From Fasciola hepatica (Eukaryota > Platyhelminthes > Trematoda > Plagiorchiida > Fasciolidae), in contig CANUEZ040000161.1 of NCBI GenBank assembly GCA_948099385.1, positions 496,001 through 560,000 on the forward strand: 64,000 bases of DNA, in the 5' to 3' direction. Positions within the stretch are counted from its first letter, which is position 1. The number at the start of each line of letters is the position of its first letter. Positions 47,331 through 57,380 of the stretch are shown in pieces. A program made the position numbers and the translations under genes. The notes below the pieces were generated by a model, which saw only the letters and a program-made list of their open reading frames with translations, did no database searches and had not been told where the DNA came from.

Positions 47331-47639
47331 AGATTAAAGCTACGTTTGCACGGGCAACTCTCATAAAGCACGCAGCTCGGTCCGCCACTCTTAGCGTAGT
47401 GGTGGGTGCACCGGACGATGCCATCGCGGTGTTCCTGAAACAGTCGGATCCTGGGATTTAACAATCATTAGAAAATAATCCTCGATTCCTCAGCTCCACG
47501 GAAGCCGAATACAGAACTTTCGGTTGTGAAAGTCCAACTGCAAAAGATGTCTTCAAATGTTTCCGCAGCGCAGTAGAGGGTCAGTCCTCTTGTGGCGACC
47601 TCGATCGTTTTGAGAAAATGACCATTTTCTGGACACCAT

Positions 47640-48010
47640 TTTGGATCTATTTTCTCTACGATCTTTTCTGACGTGTGACATCGACCTCATAGTGTTCTCC
47701 GGTTGCGTACGTTTTACTGGACTGACTTTTCCGAGGTTTCCGTCGACCTCGTTTTAAATCACTTTCACTTTCGGTCGCTCGCCGATTGTACACGCTCGCG
47801 GTTCACCTTATGCACAGCCGTTGCGTTTTGCTTCGTTTTCCGTTCGGTGTATCTCTCGTATCGGTACTGTTTTGGTGCCATGATATATAGAATACACCTT
47901 GCATCTGTAAACCGACTTGCGTCTTCTCTATTCGTCTGATAGAGGGGATATCGTTGGTATTTCGCTGCTAGACCCAATAGAAGACACGTTCATCAGCCGC
48001 TCTCGAACGT
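47640..48010 (+). repeat. gypsy-5 3' LTR
   Basis: Counterpart of 44655-45020. The TATATAG core is at 47882 and an imperfect poly-T/C rich start at 47640-47700. Confidence 0.5.
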
Positions 48011-48535
48011 CTTCTATACTTTATCCTCTCCTAGGATCAGAAGCATACTAAGTCTGACCGTTACACCCCACGAGAATTCGAATATGTGGGCTATTTCTCA
48101 GTTCATGGCCGGCTGGCAACAAGTTTAATGTGAGCCAAACCACGTTGCAGGTGAGGAGACGTGTATTCCGACTAATGTGACTAAATACGTTTGAGGCATT
48201 CTCTCCAAGGCTGCCGCGCAGGCACAAGAAAATTTATGCGTGGCCGCCGCACAGGCTTGGTAGCTATAGCGTCATCCAATGCCACTGGTGTTACTACTAT
48301 AATCTGGAACGTCGCGCGAATGGTTGAAGGGCATAGGGGTAATACGTATGACAAGAGACTGTGATTTGAATCTTTTCTCGTTGGAAAGGAGAAGTCGAGG
48401 GGGTCTGTAGCGTACTACTTTGTCTATATGGTACACTAAATGAATGTCAACAATATCTAAGACGACACTAGCAAACTAAGATGGGTGGAGGAGCGTGCGG
48501 TGATAAAAAGGCCAAAAGAGTATGTACATTAAGAA
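48011..48535. other. No recognisable gene
   Basis: A fragment near 48060-48250 resembles a gag opening (AISQFMAGWQQV, then an Ala/Gln-rich stretch), but I cannot assign it. The rest holds no frame of note. Confidence 0.3.
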
Positions 48536-48949
48536 TTAAAATGAAACAAAACGTGTGACACAAACTCGCAGTTGTTCAGTGTTCTTGTGATCAGGAAATG
48601 AGCACCGAAGAGCCAATATCCGCCAATGTCCTAAGTTCAGTTCGGTCTGACGGCCATCCGTTGAACGGAACAGGATGGTATTGAGCGAAGTGCCAAGAGA
48701 CGCCGTTGAAGCTTCTAAAATGTTTTGTTTCTCACAGTTAGTTCCGACCGATATAATTCCAAGACACTCCAAACCAGAAGATGAGACCGTGCCAAAATGA
48801 AAGATTTATTTACAGCCTTTTTGCATTGCGCAGTGATGACGACCAAAAGGTGTGTGTGTTTTACATTAAAACGTCGGTACAACAAGGGAGTGTCGCGCCA
48901 AGGGAAGTTGGAAACCATGGAAATAGTCGGAAATATACAGGTACCTACA
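48536..48949 (-). repeat. gypsy-6 3' LTR (inner end defined)
   Basis: On the minus strand the LTR begins TGTAGGTACC at 48949, directly after a purine tract. A TATA-like ATTATATC lies within it (about 48750). The outer end is not determined and 48536 is only an estimate. Confidence 0.5.
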
Positions 48950-48966
48950 CTACTCCCCCGCCAGAG
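48950..48966 (-). other. gypsy-6 polypurine tract
   Basis: Minus strand CTCTGGCGGGGGAGTAG abuts the LTR start, the expected place for the plus-strand primer of a gypsy element. Confidence 0.65.
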
Positions 48967-49033
48967 CGTTTGTTGTACAAAATAAACGCTCGATAGAGAG
49001 ATAGAAAGAGGAAACGGTTAGCGAAAGAAAACG

Positions 49034-50625
49034 TCAACTAACAAAGTCTTGAGATCCGACAGGATGTCGACCGTTTCTGCCGGAACGGCGGGTTACCAGG
49101 GAAGGTTGTTGCTGTGGTGATGCTGGCGGGTGTGGTGTAGTGTCTGGTGTGATGATAAAGTGTGGATCATCAACAAGAATTGTTGGTGGTGTGTCTGCGG
49201 ATAGTGATGGTGTCGGTGTTGCTGGTGATGGAGGTGTATCAAAGTACGCGGGTTTCAATCTGTCAACGGAAACAGTGTCTGGCTTATCGGCTTTCTGAGC
49301 CACGAACTATTTGTTTGTGCGACTAAGCACATTAAATGGGCCGTCATACGGTGGTGTGAGTGGTTTTCGAACAGCATCGTTACGAATAAAAACGAAAGGT
49401 GACGTATATAGATCATTATGTACAAAAACGTGTGTGGATGACGAGCGAGTGGGTATTGGACGAAGATGTGACATACGGTCTTTGAGTTGTTGGACAAACT
49501 GGGATGGGTTAGGACTGGCATCAGTGCAGGGTTGAACATACTCACCTGGAAGGCATATGGTGGTACCGAAAACGAGTTCAGCCGACGTGCTGTGGAGGTC
49601 GCCTTTGACTGATGACCGCAGACCCAAGAGAATTAGTGGCAGGTTGTCGCTCCAGTTATTGGGGTTTGGCTGTGATATCAGTGCTGCTTTGAGTTGACGG
49701 TGTAGGCGCTCTACCATGCCATTGGACGAAGGGTGGTATGCAGTTGTTTTGATGTGTTTACAGCCAAGCAGTTTAGTGAACTCACGAAACAAAGTCGATT
49801 GGAATTGGCTACCACGGTTTGTGGTGACGGTAGACGGTACACCAAATGTAGCAATCTAGTGTTGGAGTAGTACTTTCGCAATATTTTCTTCCGAGGTGTC
49901 GGAAATGGGTACTGCCACCGGCCAGCGTGTGAAACGATCAACAACGGCTAATAAGTAGGTTTGCCCATTTGATGGTGGTAGTGGACCAACAAGATCGACG
50001 TGAATATGTGCAAAACGGACGTCGGGAATGGTGAACGTACTGGGAGGAGAAAAAGTGTGGCGGTGGACTTTGTTTCTCTGGCATTGTAAACATTGTTTAG
50101 TCCATAGTGCAATGTCAGAATTCATACTGGGCCAAACAAATCTGGCAGAAATGAGTTTGCGAGATGCACGAATACCAGGATGAGAACGAGAATGAAAATG
50201 ATCGAAAACGATCTTCCTGTAGGAAGTTAGAACGATAGGACGAGGGTTACCTGTAGACCAGTCACATAGGACTGTGCCATCGGCAGAAGGTAGGGGAGAA
50301 TCCTTCAGTTGGAGTGTGGAGGATGTGCGCAGTTCGAGCAAGGATGGATCACCAAGCTGGAGGTTTGCAAGTTCCGTAAGATCGAATTTAGTCTGCACCG
50401 TGTTGATGTCAGGTCTGGATAAAGCATCAGCCACAACATTATCAACTCCACGCACGTAGCGGATGTCTATTGTGAACTGAGAAATATAATCTAAATAGCG
50501 GATATCTCTGGGTGAATATCGGTCAGGCTTGGCATGAAGTGCGTGTGTCAGGGGTTTGTGGTCAGTGGGCACACGAAATTGTCGTCCTTTCAAAAGATAG
50601 CGGAAATGACGGATGGACAATTAAA
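49034..50625 (-). pseudogene. gypsy-6 pol: RNase H end and integrase, nearly open
   Basis: Minus strand, one reading frame interrupted by only two TAG stops (at about 49855 and 49306). It encodes the RNase H end (TDHKPLTHAL, ADALSR), the integrase zinc finger (HFHSRSHPG, CLQCQRNK), the core (HVDLVGPLP, then TTNRGSQF with Asn where the catalytic Asp is usual, then [11 protein letters not shown]) and a Pro-rich tail. It is a CsRn1-like gypsy. The 5' part is lost at an AT-rich LINE-tail-like junction at about 50625. Confidence 0.85.
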
Positions 50626-50670
50626 TAATAATACTGGTATAATTCTCGGCCATGGTCGAGATGCACGCTG
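50621..50670 (-). repeat. LINE-tail-like fragment at the gypsy-6 break
   Basis: Minus strand: AGAATTATACCAGTATTATTATTTAA, resembling the ATT tails of LINE-2 and LINE-3, joins the gypsy-6 RNase H. The body of this LINE would continue beyond BEL-3, at 57376 and up. I could not confirm coding sequence there. Confidence 0.35.
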
Positions 50671-51049
50671 TGTTACGAACGTTTGAGCAATGCGTAGCCA
50701 AATTCGCAACGGATCCCGAAATCAGAAGGCGATTATCCGTGATAATTCTACGATACTAGATTATTAAAATAAACAATGACGTAAACAATATACAAACCTC
50801 AATAATACGATCACAAAGTCTCAACAACGAGAAACCGAATAGCAGCGTGTGAGCAGACAGCACGTGCGTCACGCAGGTCCTGAACAAGGATGTGCCAAAA
50901 TAGCGCTCTGGGCGCGAACAAACAACAATTGGTCCAGAAAAACAACCAGTTCGTAAAGACAAGTCAATAGTGTATGGAAATGAGTGATGTTGGGAAAAAA
51001 CACTGAATCGCGAGGGAAAAAGGGGGATTTTCCACGACCGGCTGTTACA
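50671..51049 (-). repeat. BEL-3 3' LTR
   Basis: 379 bp, TGTTAC to TTACA as read on the plus strand. I found no difference from 56997-57375. Confidence 0.96.
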
Positions 51050-51758
51050 CCGCCCACCAAAATCCTCCTGGATCCTTAGCAGAGTCAAAGGTTCGGTATA
51101 AAGGTACTGATTCTTCCTACCTGCCTAGGCCCTGCTGTCAGTGCGCGCGTCTAATGCTCGTCGTCGACGTTCTACTACTGGTCGCACCTAACCCATTGGC
51201 TACATAGACGTGGGGCTAGTCTACATCTTCCACAAGACCAAATGACCGATGGCGGGCGTGAATGGTCACATAGACGTTGTCCTCGTACGGGGCCGTCCGG
51301 TCCTGGATGTACGCGCTTGAGTGTGTGTGTGTGTGTGTGCGTGCGTGTGTGTGTGTGTGCCGGGGTTACAATGAAATCACAGTTATGACTACACATCAAA
51401 GGAGGACTTTCTGCAATGTCAACAAAAGACCGCGTGGCAAGAAAACGAGTAAATGTAGCATGCATGTGTGACCTGAGCTCCACTACTTCCACATGTGCAA
51501 GGGGCATTCGGTAGCGTCAACAAAAGGCGAACAAAGAACACTGTCACATGTATGATGGGTTTACGGGATGTAGAGTGCGTCGTGCATGTGTGTATGTATC
51601 GGGATGTATAATGGAATCGCACTCATCACCACATATCGGAAAGAACCTTCTGTAATGTCAACGAAGGGACCGCGAGCACCTTAACGTGTTTGACGGAGAT
51701 TGTGTGGTATATATGGTGTTTCTTTATCCACCTCGATTACTGGTGTGAAAAAGGTTTA
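51050..51758 (-). other. BEL-3 3' UTR with polypurine tract and TG repeat
   Basis: The polypurine tract lies at about 51050-51070 next to the LTR (minus strand AGGAGGATTTTGGTGGGCGG). A TG/CG-TG microsatellite of about 40 bp lies at 51319-51358. The UTR is shared, with changes, by BEL-1 and BEL-2. Confidence 0.8.
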
Positions 51759-54700
51759 CTAGGCCACAGGGTTATCAGCTCCTCCGTCTTCGCTCTCGAG
51801 TAGGTTAATACTGCGTATGTCACGAATGAGCACTCCGTTAGCTGTCTTCACCTTCACCGTTCTTATCATTTCGTCGGTGCTTTTGATGGTTTCCGTAACT
51901 ACTCCCAAAGACCAAGCGCTGAAATGTGCGCGTTCGTCGGCGATCATAACCACGTCCCCAACTTTGAATGGTCTTGTTTTGGCCATCCACTTCTGTCGAG
52001 TCTGCAAAGCCGGTAGGTACTCCCGTAGCCATCGCCTCCAGAAGACCTTGGCCAGATAATTCGCTTGCTTCCACCCGTGGAGGTAGCTCCCACGAAGGTT
52101 TACCGGCCCTTGGAAACCCTCGTTCGACCTTAGCGTCAATAAGTCGTTTGGGGTGAGCGCCAGGTGAGTGGGGTCGCCGTTCAATACTGGAACCAGGGGG
52201 CGGTTGTTCAGGATTCGCTCCACCTCAGTCATGACGGTGTTCAGCGTCTCGTCGTCGGGCGGCTGCTGCTCCATGATTGACAGCAATATCCGTCTGGCGG
52301 ACCGGATCATGCGTTCCCATATGCCGCCTCGGTGACTGGCCTGTGGGGGGTTGAAATGCCAGCGTATGCCGTAGGCCACGGTTCGGTTCTGCAGTTCGTC
52401 CCTGTTTATGTTCTTGTGCCAACGCTGCAATTCCCGTTGAGCGCCCACAAAGTTCGATCCATTATCTGAGTATATATCGGCCGGTACGCCTCTTCGGTTG
52501 ATAAATCTTTGCAAGGCCCGTAGAAACGAATCGATCGTCATCGAATGTGCGACTTCTAGGTGTACCGCACGTGATTTCATGCACGTCATGATACATCCGT
52601 ATCGCTTTTCTAATCTTTTCCCGCACTTGACCCACAAGGGCCCGAAATAGTCCAACCCGGTGTCACTGAACGGCCACCAGCCCGTAGTTACCCTGCATTC
52701 TGGTAGCGGGGCCATGAGTTGTTTGCCTGCTATGGCATTGCGTCTCCTGCATTGCACACACCGTCGGATCACGCGTTTTACAGTCTCTCGTCCTCTCAAC
52801 AACCAAAGACGCTTTCGGATGACGCTCGTCACGTGACTTTCCCCGGCATGTCCATCAATGGCGTGGACGTGTTGAATCATTAGCTCTACTACGGGTTGTC
52901 TCGCTGGCAGCAGTATAGGATACTTTGTGTCGAAGTTCAGGTGGGCGTTGGTCAGCCTACCATCCACCCGCAGCAGTCCGTTGATGATTTTGGGGTTTAA
53001 ACGCTTCAGCTCGCCTCTTGGAGATGGCATGTCTTCATTGGTCAGCCCCACTTCTTCCGCCCTCTTGAGTTCTTGGGCGAAAGCCTCGCGTTGTATCATT
53101 CTGAAAATATCGTACTCTGCCGCTTGTAGCTCATCGGGACCTATCGGGCCGACCGGTATCCGACCTGAGGGCCGTAGCCCTTTCACGACTAGTAAACTTA
53201 TCTTGAACCTGGTTAACCAAACTAGCGAACGAAGCGTCTTCATCCAGGAAGAAAACCTGACCAGTCGCGATAAAATGGGCGACGCTTCGACGACGTTGGT
53301 TGCTATCACTACGCCTTTGATCTCCAGTTCCAATTCCGTAGGGGGTTTTAATTCGAACACGGGCCAGTCCTGTTTGGGCAATTGCAGGAAGTTCGGCCCT
53401 CTCGTCCACGTGTCCAGTTGCCTGAAGTTGTTCGCACCTCGGGAGCACAGGTCGGCCGGATTATCGCCAGACCTGACATGACTCCACTGGTGCGTGGCCG
53501 ATTCATCGTGGATAATCGTGAGCCGGTTAGCAACGAAAGTACTAAACCGGCTCCGTACGTTGTTAATGTAGTAAAGTACTATCGTTGAATCCGTCCAGAA
53601 GCTCACCGACCAAATGTAGAGATCGAAACATCTCTTCACAGCTTGCACCACCCTGACTGCCAACACGGCTGCGTTGAGTTCAAGGCGTGGGATTGAGACC
53701 GACTTCAGTGGAGCAACGCGGGCTTTGGCGGACAGGATCCTCGTGGTATATTGTCCATCTCCTGCGCACCATCGTCCATACACCACAGCTCCATAACCGA
53801 CTTCGGATGCATCGGAAAAGGCATGTAGTTCTCCAGTCCGTGTCGTATGGCCAGGGGTCAAACATCGTGGTATTCTTATGTCCCCTAATTTCTTCAAGGT
53901 GTTCAAAAATTCCTCCCAGTCCAGCCGGTCCCCTCGGTCCAGTGACTGGTCCCAATCAACTTTCTTACGGCACAGCCGCTGCAGCAAGATCTTTCCGGGT
54001 AGCAGCCATGGTGAGACGAAACCGAGCGGGTCGAACAAACTTGAGACGGCAGATAGTATGCCACGACGGGTTATTGGCAGCTCGGGAACGTTCAGTTCGA
54101 AAACAAAATCGTCCGTTTCCGCGTCCCATTGTATTCCTAAAGTGCGCTCGATAGGAAGTGGAGAGCCGTCCAAATCTCTTACCCTTTTGGCCTTTTCGTG
54201 ATACGGGATGACCTTCAGCACTTCCGAAGCGTTCGACATCCATTTAGTTAGATGGAAGCCACCCTCTTCCAGCAATCTCGTCAGACCCCTGAACTGCTCT
54301 AGAGCTGATTCCACATCATCGAATGACCCAAGGTAGTCGTCGACGTAGAAGTTCCTGCTGACGCTTTCTACCACCGTCCGATGTACCAGATCGCCATGTT
54401 TGTTCGCTGATTCTCGGAGGGCGTAGTTGGCACAAAATGGTGACGATATGGCTCCGAAGGGGTGGACGGTCATTCTATAATTCACCACTGCGTTGTCCCG
54501 GTCGCTCCCTTCCCACCACAGGAAACGCAAAGCATCTCGTTCTCCTACCGGAATCTTCACCTGATGGAACATTTCCCTAATGTCAGCAGACAAAGCCACT
54601 TTGCCCACTCTGAAACGGCACAGAACATCGATCAGTGGTGTGGTCCAGTCAGGCCCCTGTAGTAGGCGATCGTTTAACGACTTGCCCTGGAACTTGGCCG

Positions 54701-56954
54701 CACAGTCGAAAACCACGCGCAGTTTATTGGGTTTCTTGGGGTTGATAACCGGATGGTGAGGCAGATACCAGATACCCCTTTTGCTGTCGGTGTTGACAGG
54801 CACCCTTTCAACGTAACCGAGGTCCTCGTTTCGCTTCATCAAATCCGCGTATCGTTCCCACAGATTCTGGTCTCGAATGAAGCGTTCTTTTAGTCGTAGT
54901 AATCGTTGGAGAACATAATTTCTGTTGTCAGTCCACGGGTCGACCGGTGTGCGCCATGGGAGGGGAACCTCGAACTGTTTTTTGAGGCCTCTAGAGCCTT
55001 GCCGCACCGTTTGTAGAGCGAAGTGATCCTCTTGAGACAACGTCGGTCTTTCGTCCCCAATGTCATGAAACTCCTTTTCATAAAGCCGTTGCAGATGATA
55101 CTCTATGCGGTCCGTTTCGGCGGATAAGTAATTCACGGAACCGCGTACCCCTACTGGACCGTATAACATCCATCCCAGAGCCGTGCGTACGGCATAAGGT
55201 GCCTGGCGGTCGCCCACTCTTTGGTCAAGCACCCAATGCGCCTCTGGCACGTCGCATCCGATGAGGAGATCCACCTCATCATCTTCCCAGTCTACAACGG
55301 TTACATCCTGCAGGTGGGGCCATCGAGTCAAGATTGCGTTCACCGACCTTGGTGCTCGCATGGGGAGATCCGCTAACGTGAATGCCTCCGTTGGTTCAAT
55401 TTCCTCGTTAGTGTCTAGAGAGATGAGTTGCAGCCTTAATCTACCGGCAGTCATTACCTGTGTTCCGCCCACCGTGCTCACTGCTAACGACGTCGCACCT
55501 TTAGCCAGTTGGTGTTTGTCGGCAAACCGCTCTTTCACTAAAGTGGTGTCGGATCCACTATCAACGAAAGCCAACGCCTTGGCTATCCCAGTCGGCGTCA
55601 CTACTCCCACGGCCACTACGCCTAAACGTACCGGTTTACTGGCAGATTGTGAAGTTGAGCAAATCACGCTGGGCTTGGCACTCGCCTCGGATATGGTTAT
55701 TCTCGCCTGATGCAGCAGCCGATGGTGTCTGCCCGTGCAGCCCTCGTAACCACATCGATTCCTTGTTCTACAGGCTGCTGCCCGGTGCGTGGTGTTGAGA
55801 CAGATGAAACATGCTCCTGCCATCCTCGCCATTCCCCACCGTTCGTCTATTGTGGCATTGCCGAACTTGGGGCATTCTGGTAGGCCATGGCTAGTACCAC
55901 AGGATCTGCAATTTGGTTTCGCCGTAGCATCTCGTGAAATGACGTGTGTGTTGGTCCAAGGCCGGTACTTTGGATGTTCCCGTACAGGGTTTTGGACTTG
56001 GCTAGTACCGGGCTTGTTTGCTCGGTTGCTGTCCCGGATAAGTCGGCCGAATCTGCTGTCAGCTATCTTCGTTTGCCTGTCTAAGTATTCAGTCAGGTCT
56101 TCGAAGTTGGCTTCTCTGTCGCCTCGGCTTATCCGTTCAGCTTCTTCCGCCCACCGACCCTGTAGTTCGGGAGAGAGGTGACGGACTATGCCTTCCAAAG
56201 TGTGCATGGCGTCTAGGTCAGCTCTGTAACCTAAATGGTCGAGGGCTATTGAGCAGTTTTGCATCTTGATCACCAGGTCGGCCATGGTGTAGACGTCGCC
56301 CTTGGTTTTCTTTGCCTCTGCCATCACGCCCTCTATTAGGTTACGGGCCACTTTGAAAGGTTGGCCAAACAAGTCCCTCAGAATCTTTCTTGCCCTTGTG
56401 TAGCCTTGTTCTGGATCGAGCATGGTGCATCCGTCGATAGCTTCTCGCGCTCGGCCTCGGCAGTAGTGAGTAAGGTAAAGAAGCCTTTGCCCAGGGTCGT
56501 TTACCTTGTTTTCAACGAACGTCTCGAACTGTTTGACAAACTTGCAATATTGCTCAGCTCGCCCGTCGAAAACCGTTAACTCCACTCTAGGCAGATCGAT
56601 CGATGGTGGTTTGTAGTCGGCGACCTGCGTGGGGTTCCCTACCTTATTGCACTCTAACCTATCGGAAGTGTCGAAGTCACTGGTCCTATACTCTCGCTGT
56701 TTCTGTGTACACTTCTCTGCTTCATGCGCCTGTAGTCTAGCCGAAAGTAACTGTTGCTCTAGTTCTATTATTCTCAGCTTATATAAATCAACGTCCTTAC
56801 GATCAATATTGCTTTCAATAACACATGAGCTAGCACTGACAGGACTAGGCGATCTAGCATTAGCTAAAGAATCATAAGTACCCAAAACCTCCCCAGAGAC
56901 TTGCCGTATTACTTCCTGTCCGGGTTCGACTGCCTTTGATCCTTTCCTTGGCAT
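51759..56954 (-). CDS. BEL-3 Gag-Pol polyprotein, intact
   Basis: I chose the ATG at 56954, giving MPRKGSK, because BEL-1 and BEL-4 share this start. The frame is open further up, to an ATG at 57035, but that lies inside the LTR. The protein is about 1731 residues. Gag core (DUF1759-like) is at about 123-263 and the Cys/His cluster at 349-414. The aspartic protease has DSGSD at 465. RT spans about 738-943 with YVDD at 870-873. RNase H has Asp 1048, Glu 1092 and Asp 1122. The integrase zinc finger is at about 1361-1403, the core has Asp 1435, Asp 1497 and Glu 1547, and the DUF5641-like tail is at about 1613-1718. This full set lets the element copy its RNA and integrate. The product is cleaved by its own protease. 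Confidence 0.97.
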   Translation of the reverse strand: MPRKGSKAVEPGQEVIRQVSGEVLGTYDSLANARSPSPVSASSCVIESNIDRKDVDLYKLRIIELEQQLLSARLQAHEAEKCTQKQREYRTSDFDTSDRLECNKVGNPTQVADYKPPSIDLPRVELTVFDGRAEQYCKFVKQFETFVENKVNDPGQRLLYLTHYCRGRAREAIDGCTMLDPEQGYTRARKILRDLFGQPFKVARNLIEGVMAEAKKTKGDVYTMADLVIKMQNCSIALDHLGYRADLDAMHTLEGIVRHLSPELQGRWAEEAERISRGDREANFEDLTEYLDRQTKIADSRFGRLIRDSNRANKPGTSQVQNPVREHPKYRPWTNTHVISRDATAKPNCRSCGTSHGLPECPKFGNATIDERWGMARMAGACFICLNTTHRAAACRTRNRCGYEGCTGRHHRLLHQARITISEASAKPSVICSTSQSASKPVRLGVVAVGVVTPTGIAKALAFVDSGSDTTLVKERFADKHQLAKGATSLAVSTVGGTQVMTAGRLRLQLISLDTNEEIEPTEAFTLADLPMRAPRSVNAILTRWPHLQDVTVVDWEDDEVDLLIGCDVPEAHWVLDQRVGDRQAPYAVRTALGWMLYGPVGVRGSVNYLSAETDRIEYHLQRLYEKEFHDIGDERPTLSQEDHFALQTVRQGSRGLKKQFEVPLPWRTPVDPWTDNRNYVLQRLLRLKERFIRDQNLWERYADLMKRNEDLGYVERVPVNTDSKRGIWYLPHHPVINPKKPNKLRVVFDCAAKFQGKSLNDRLLQGPDWTTPLIDVLCRFRVGKVALSADIREMFHQVKIPVGERDALRFLWWEGSDRDNAVVNYRMTVHPFGAISSPFCANYALRESANKHGDLVHRTVVESVSRNFYVDDYLGSFDDVESALEQFRGLTRLLEEGGFHLTKWMSNASEVLKVIPYHEKAKRVRDLDGSPLPIERTLGIQWDAETDDFVFELNVPELPITRRGILSAVSSLFDPLGFVSPWLLPGKILLQRLCRKKVDWDQSLDRGDRLDWEEFLNTLKKLGDIRIPRCLTPGHTTRTGELHAFSDASEVGYGAVVYGRWCAGDGQYTTRILSAKARVAPLKSVSIPRLELNAAVLAVRVVQAVKRCFDLYIWSVSFWTDSTIVLYYINNVRSRFSTFVANRLTIIHDESATHQWSHVRSGDNPADLCSRGANNFRQLDTWTRGPNFLQLPKQDWPVFELKPPTELELEIKGVVIATNVVEASPILSRLVRFSSWMKTLRSLVWLTRFKISLLVVKGLRPSGRIPVGPIGPDELQAAEYDIFRMIQREAFAQELKRAEEVGLTNEDMPSPRGELKRLNPKIINGLLRVDGRLTNAHLNFDTKYPILLPARQPVVELMIQHVHAIDGHAGESHVTSVIRKRLWLLRGRETVKRVIRRCVQCRRRNAIAGKQLMAPLPECRVTTGWWPFSDTGLDYFGPLWVKCGKRLEKRYGCIMTCMKSRAVHLEVAHSMTIDSFLRALQRFINRRGVPADIYSDNGSNFVGAQRELQRWHKNINRDELQNRTVAYGIRWHFNPPQASHRGGIWERMIRSARRILLSIMEQQPPDDETLNTVMTEVERILNNRPLVPVLNGDPTHLALTPNDLLTLRSNEGFQGPVNLRGSYLHGWKQANYLAKVFWRRWLREYLPALQTRQKWMAKTRPFKVGDVVMIADERAHFSAWSLGVVTETIKSTDEMIRTVKVKTANGVLIRDIRSINLLESEDGGADNPVA

Positions 56955-56996
56955 TTTGCGTGAATTTTCCTCGTTCCAAATAGATCTATTGGGTAT
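56955..56996 (-). other. BEL-3 leader with candidate primer-binding site
   Basis: 42 bases separate the 5' LTR from the ATG. Within them TGGAACGAGG (minus strand, 56978-56969) is shared with BEL-1 and its first six bases with BEL-4. It could pair with a tRNA 3' end. The tRNA is not identified. Confidence 0.4.
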
Positions 56997-57375
56997 TGTT
57001 ACGAACGTTTGAGCAATGCGTAGCCAAATTCGCAACGGATCCCGAAATCAGAAGGCGATTATCCGTGATAATTCTACGATACTAGATTATTAAAATAAAC
57101 AATGACGTAAACAATATACAAACCTCAATAATACGATCACAAAGTCTCAACAACGAGAAACCGAATAGCAGCGTGTGAGCAGACAGCACGTGCGTCACGC
57201 AGGTCCTGAACAAGGATGTGCCAAAATAGCGCTCTGGGCGCGAACAAACAACAATTGGTCCAGAAAAACAACCAGTTCGTAAAGACAAGTCAATAGTGTA
57301 TGGAAATGAGTGATGTTGGGAAAAAACACTGAATCGCGAGGGAAAAAGGGGGATTTTCCACGACCGGCTGTTACA
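56997..57375 (-). repeat. BEL-3 5' LTR
   Basis: 379 bp, visually identical to the 3' LTR. As in the other BEL LTRs it carries the promoter for element RNA. I cannot define the start site. Confidence 0.96.
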
Positions 57376-57380
57376 CGCTG

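Larger units (their letters stand above)
44655..48010 (+). mobile_element. gypsy-5: dead CsRn1-like Ty3/gypsy element
   Basis: Two similar blocks (about 44655-45020 and 47640-48010) with a shared TATATAGA core (44893 and 47882) look like diverged LTRs. Between them lie gag-like, protease and RT sequences on the plus strand. RNase H and integrase are missing, and the body is only about 2.6 kb, so the copy is internally deleted. Confidence 0.65.
50671..57375 (-). mobile_element. BEL-3: intact BEL/Pao LTR retrotransposon
   Basis: 6705 bp. The 379-bp LTRs at 50671-51049 and 56997-57375 appear identical by eye. CGCTG occurs at 50666-50670 and 57376-57380, a perfect 5-bp target duplication. A single open gag-pol frame fills the centre and all catalytic motifs are kept. 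No envelope-like frame exists. It is probably a very recent insertion and a possible active source. It landed in a LINE-tail-like stretch beside gypsy-6. Confidence 0.97.
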
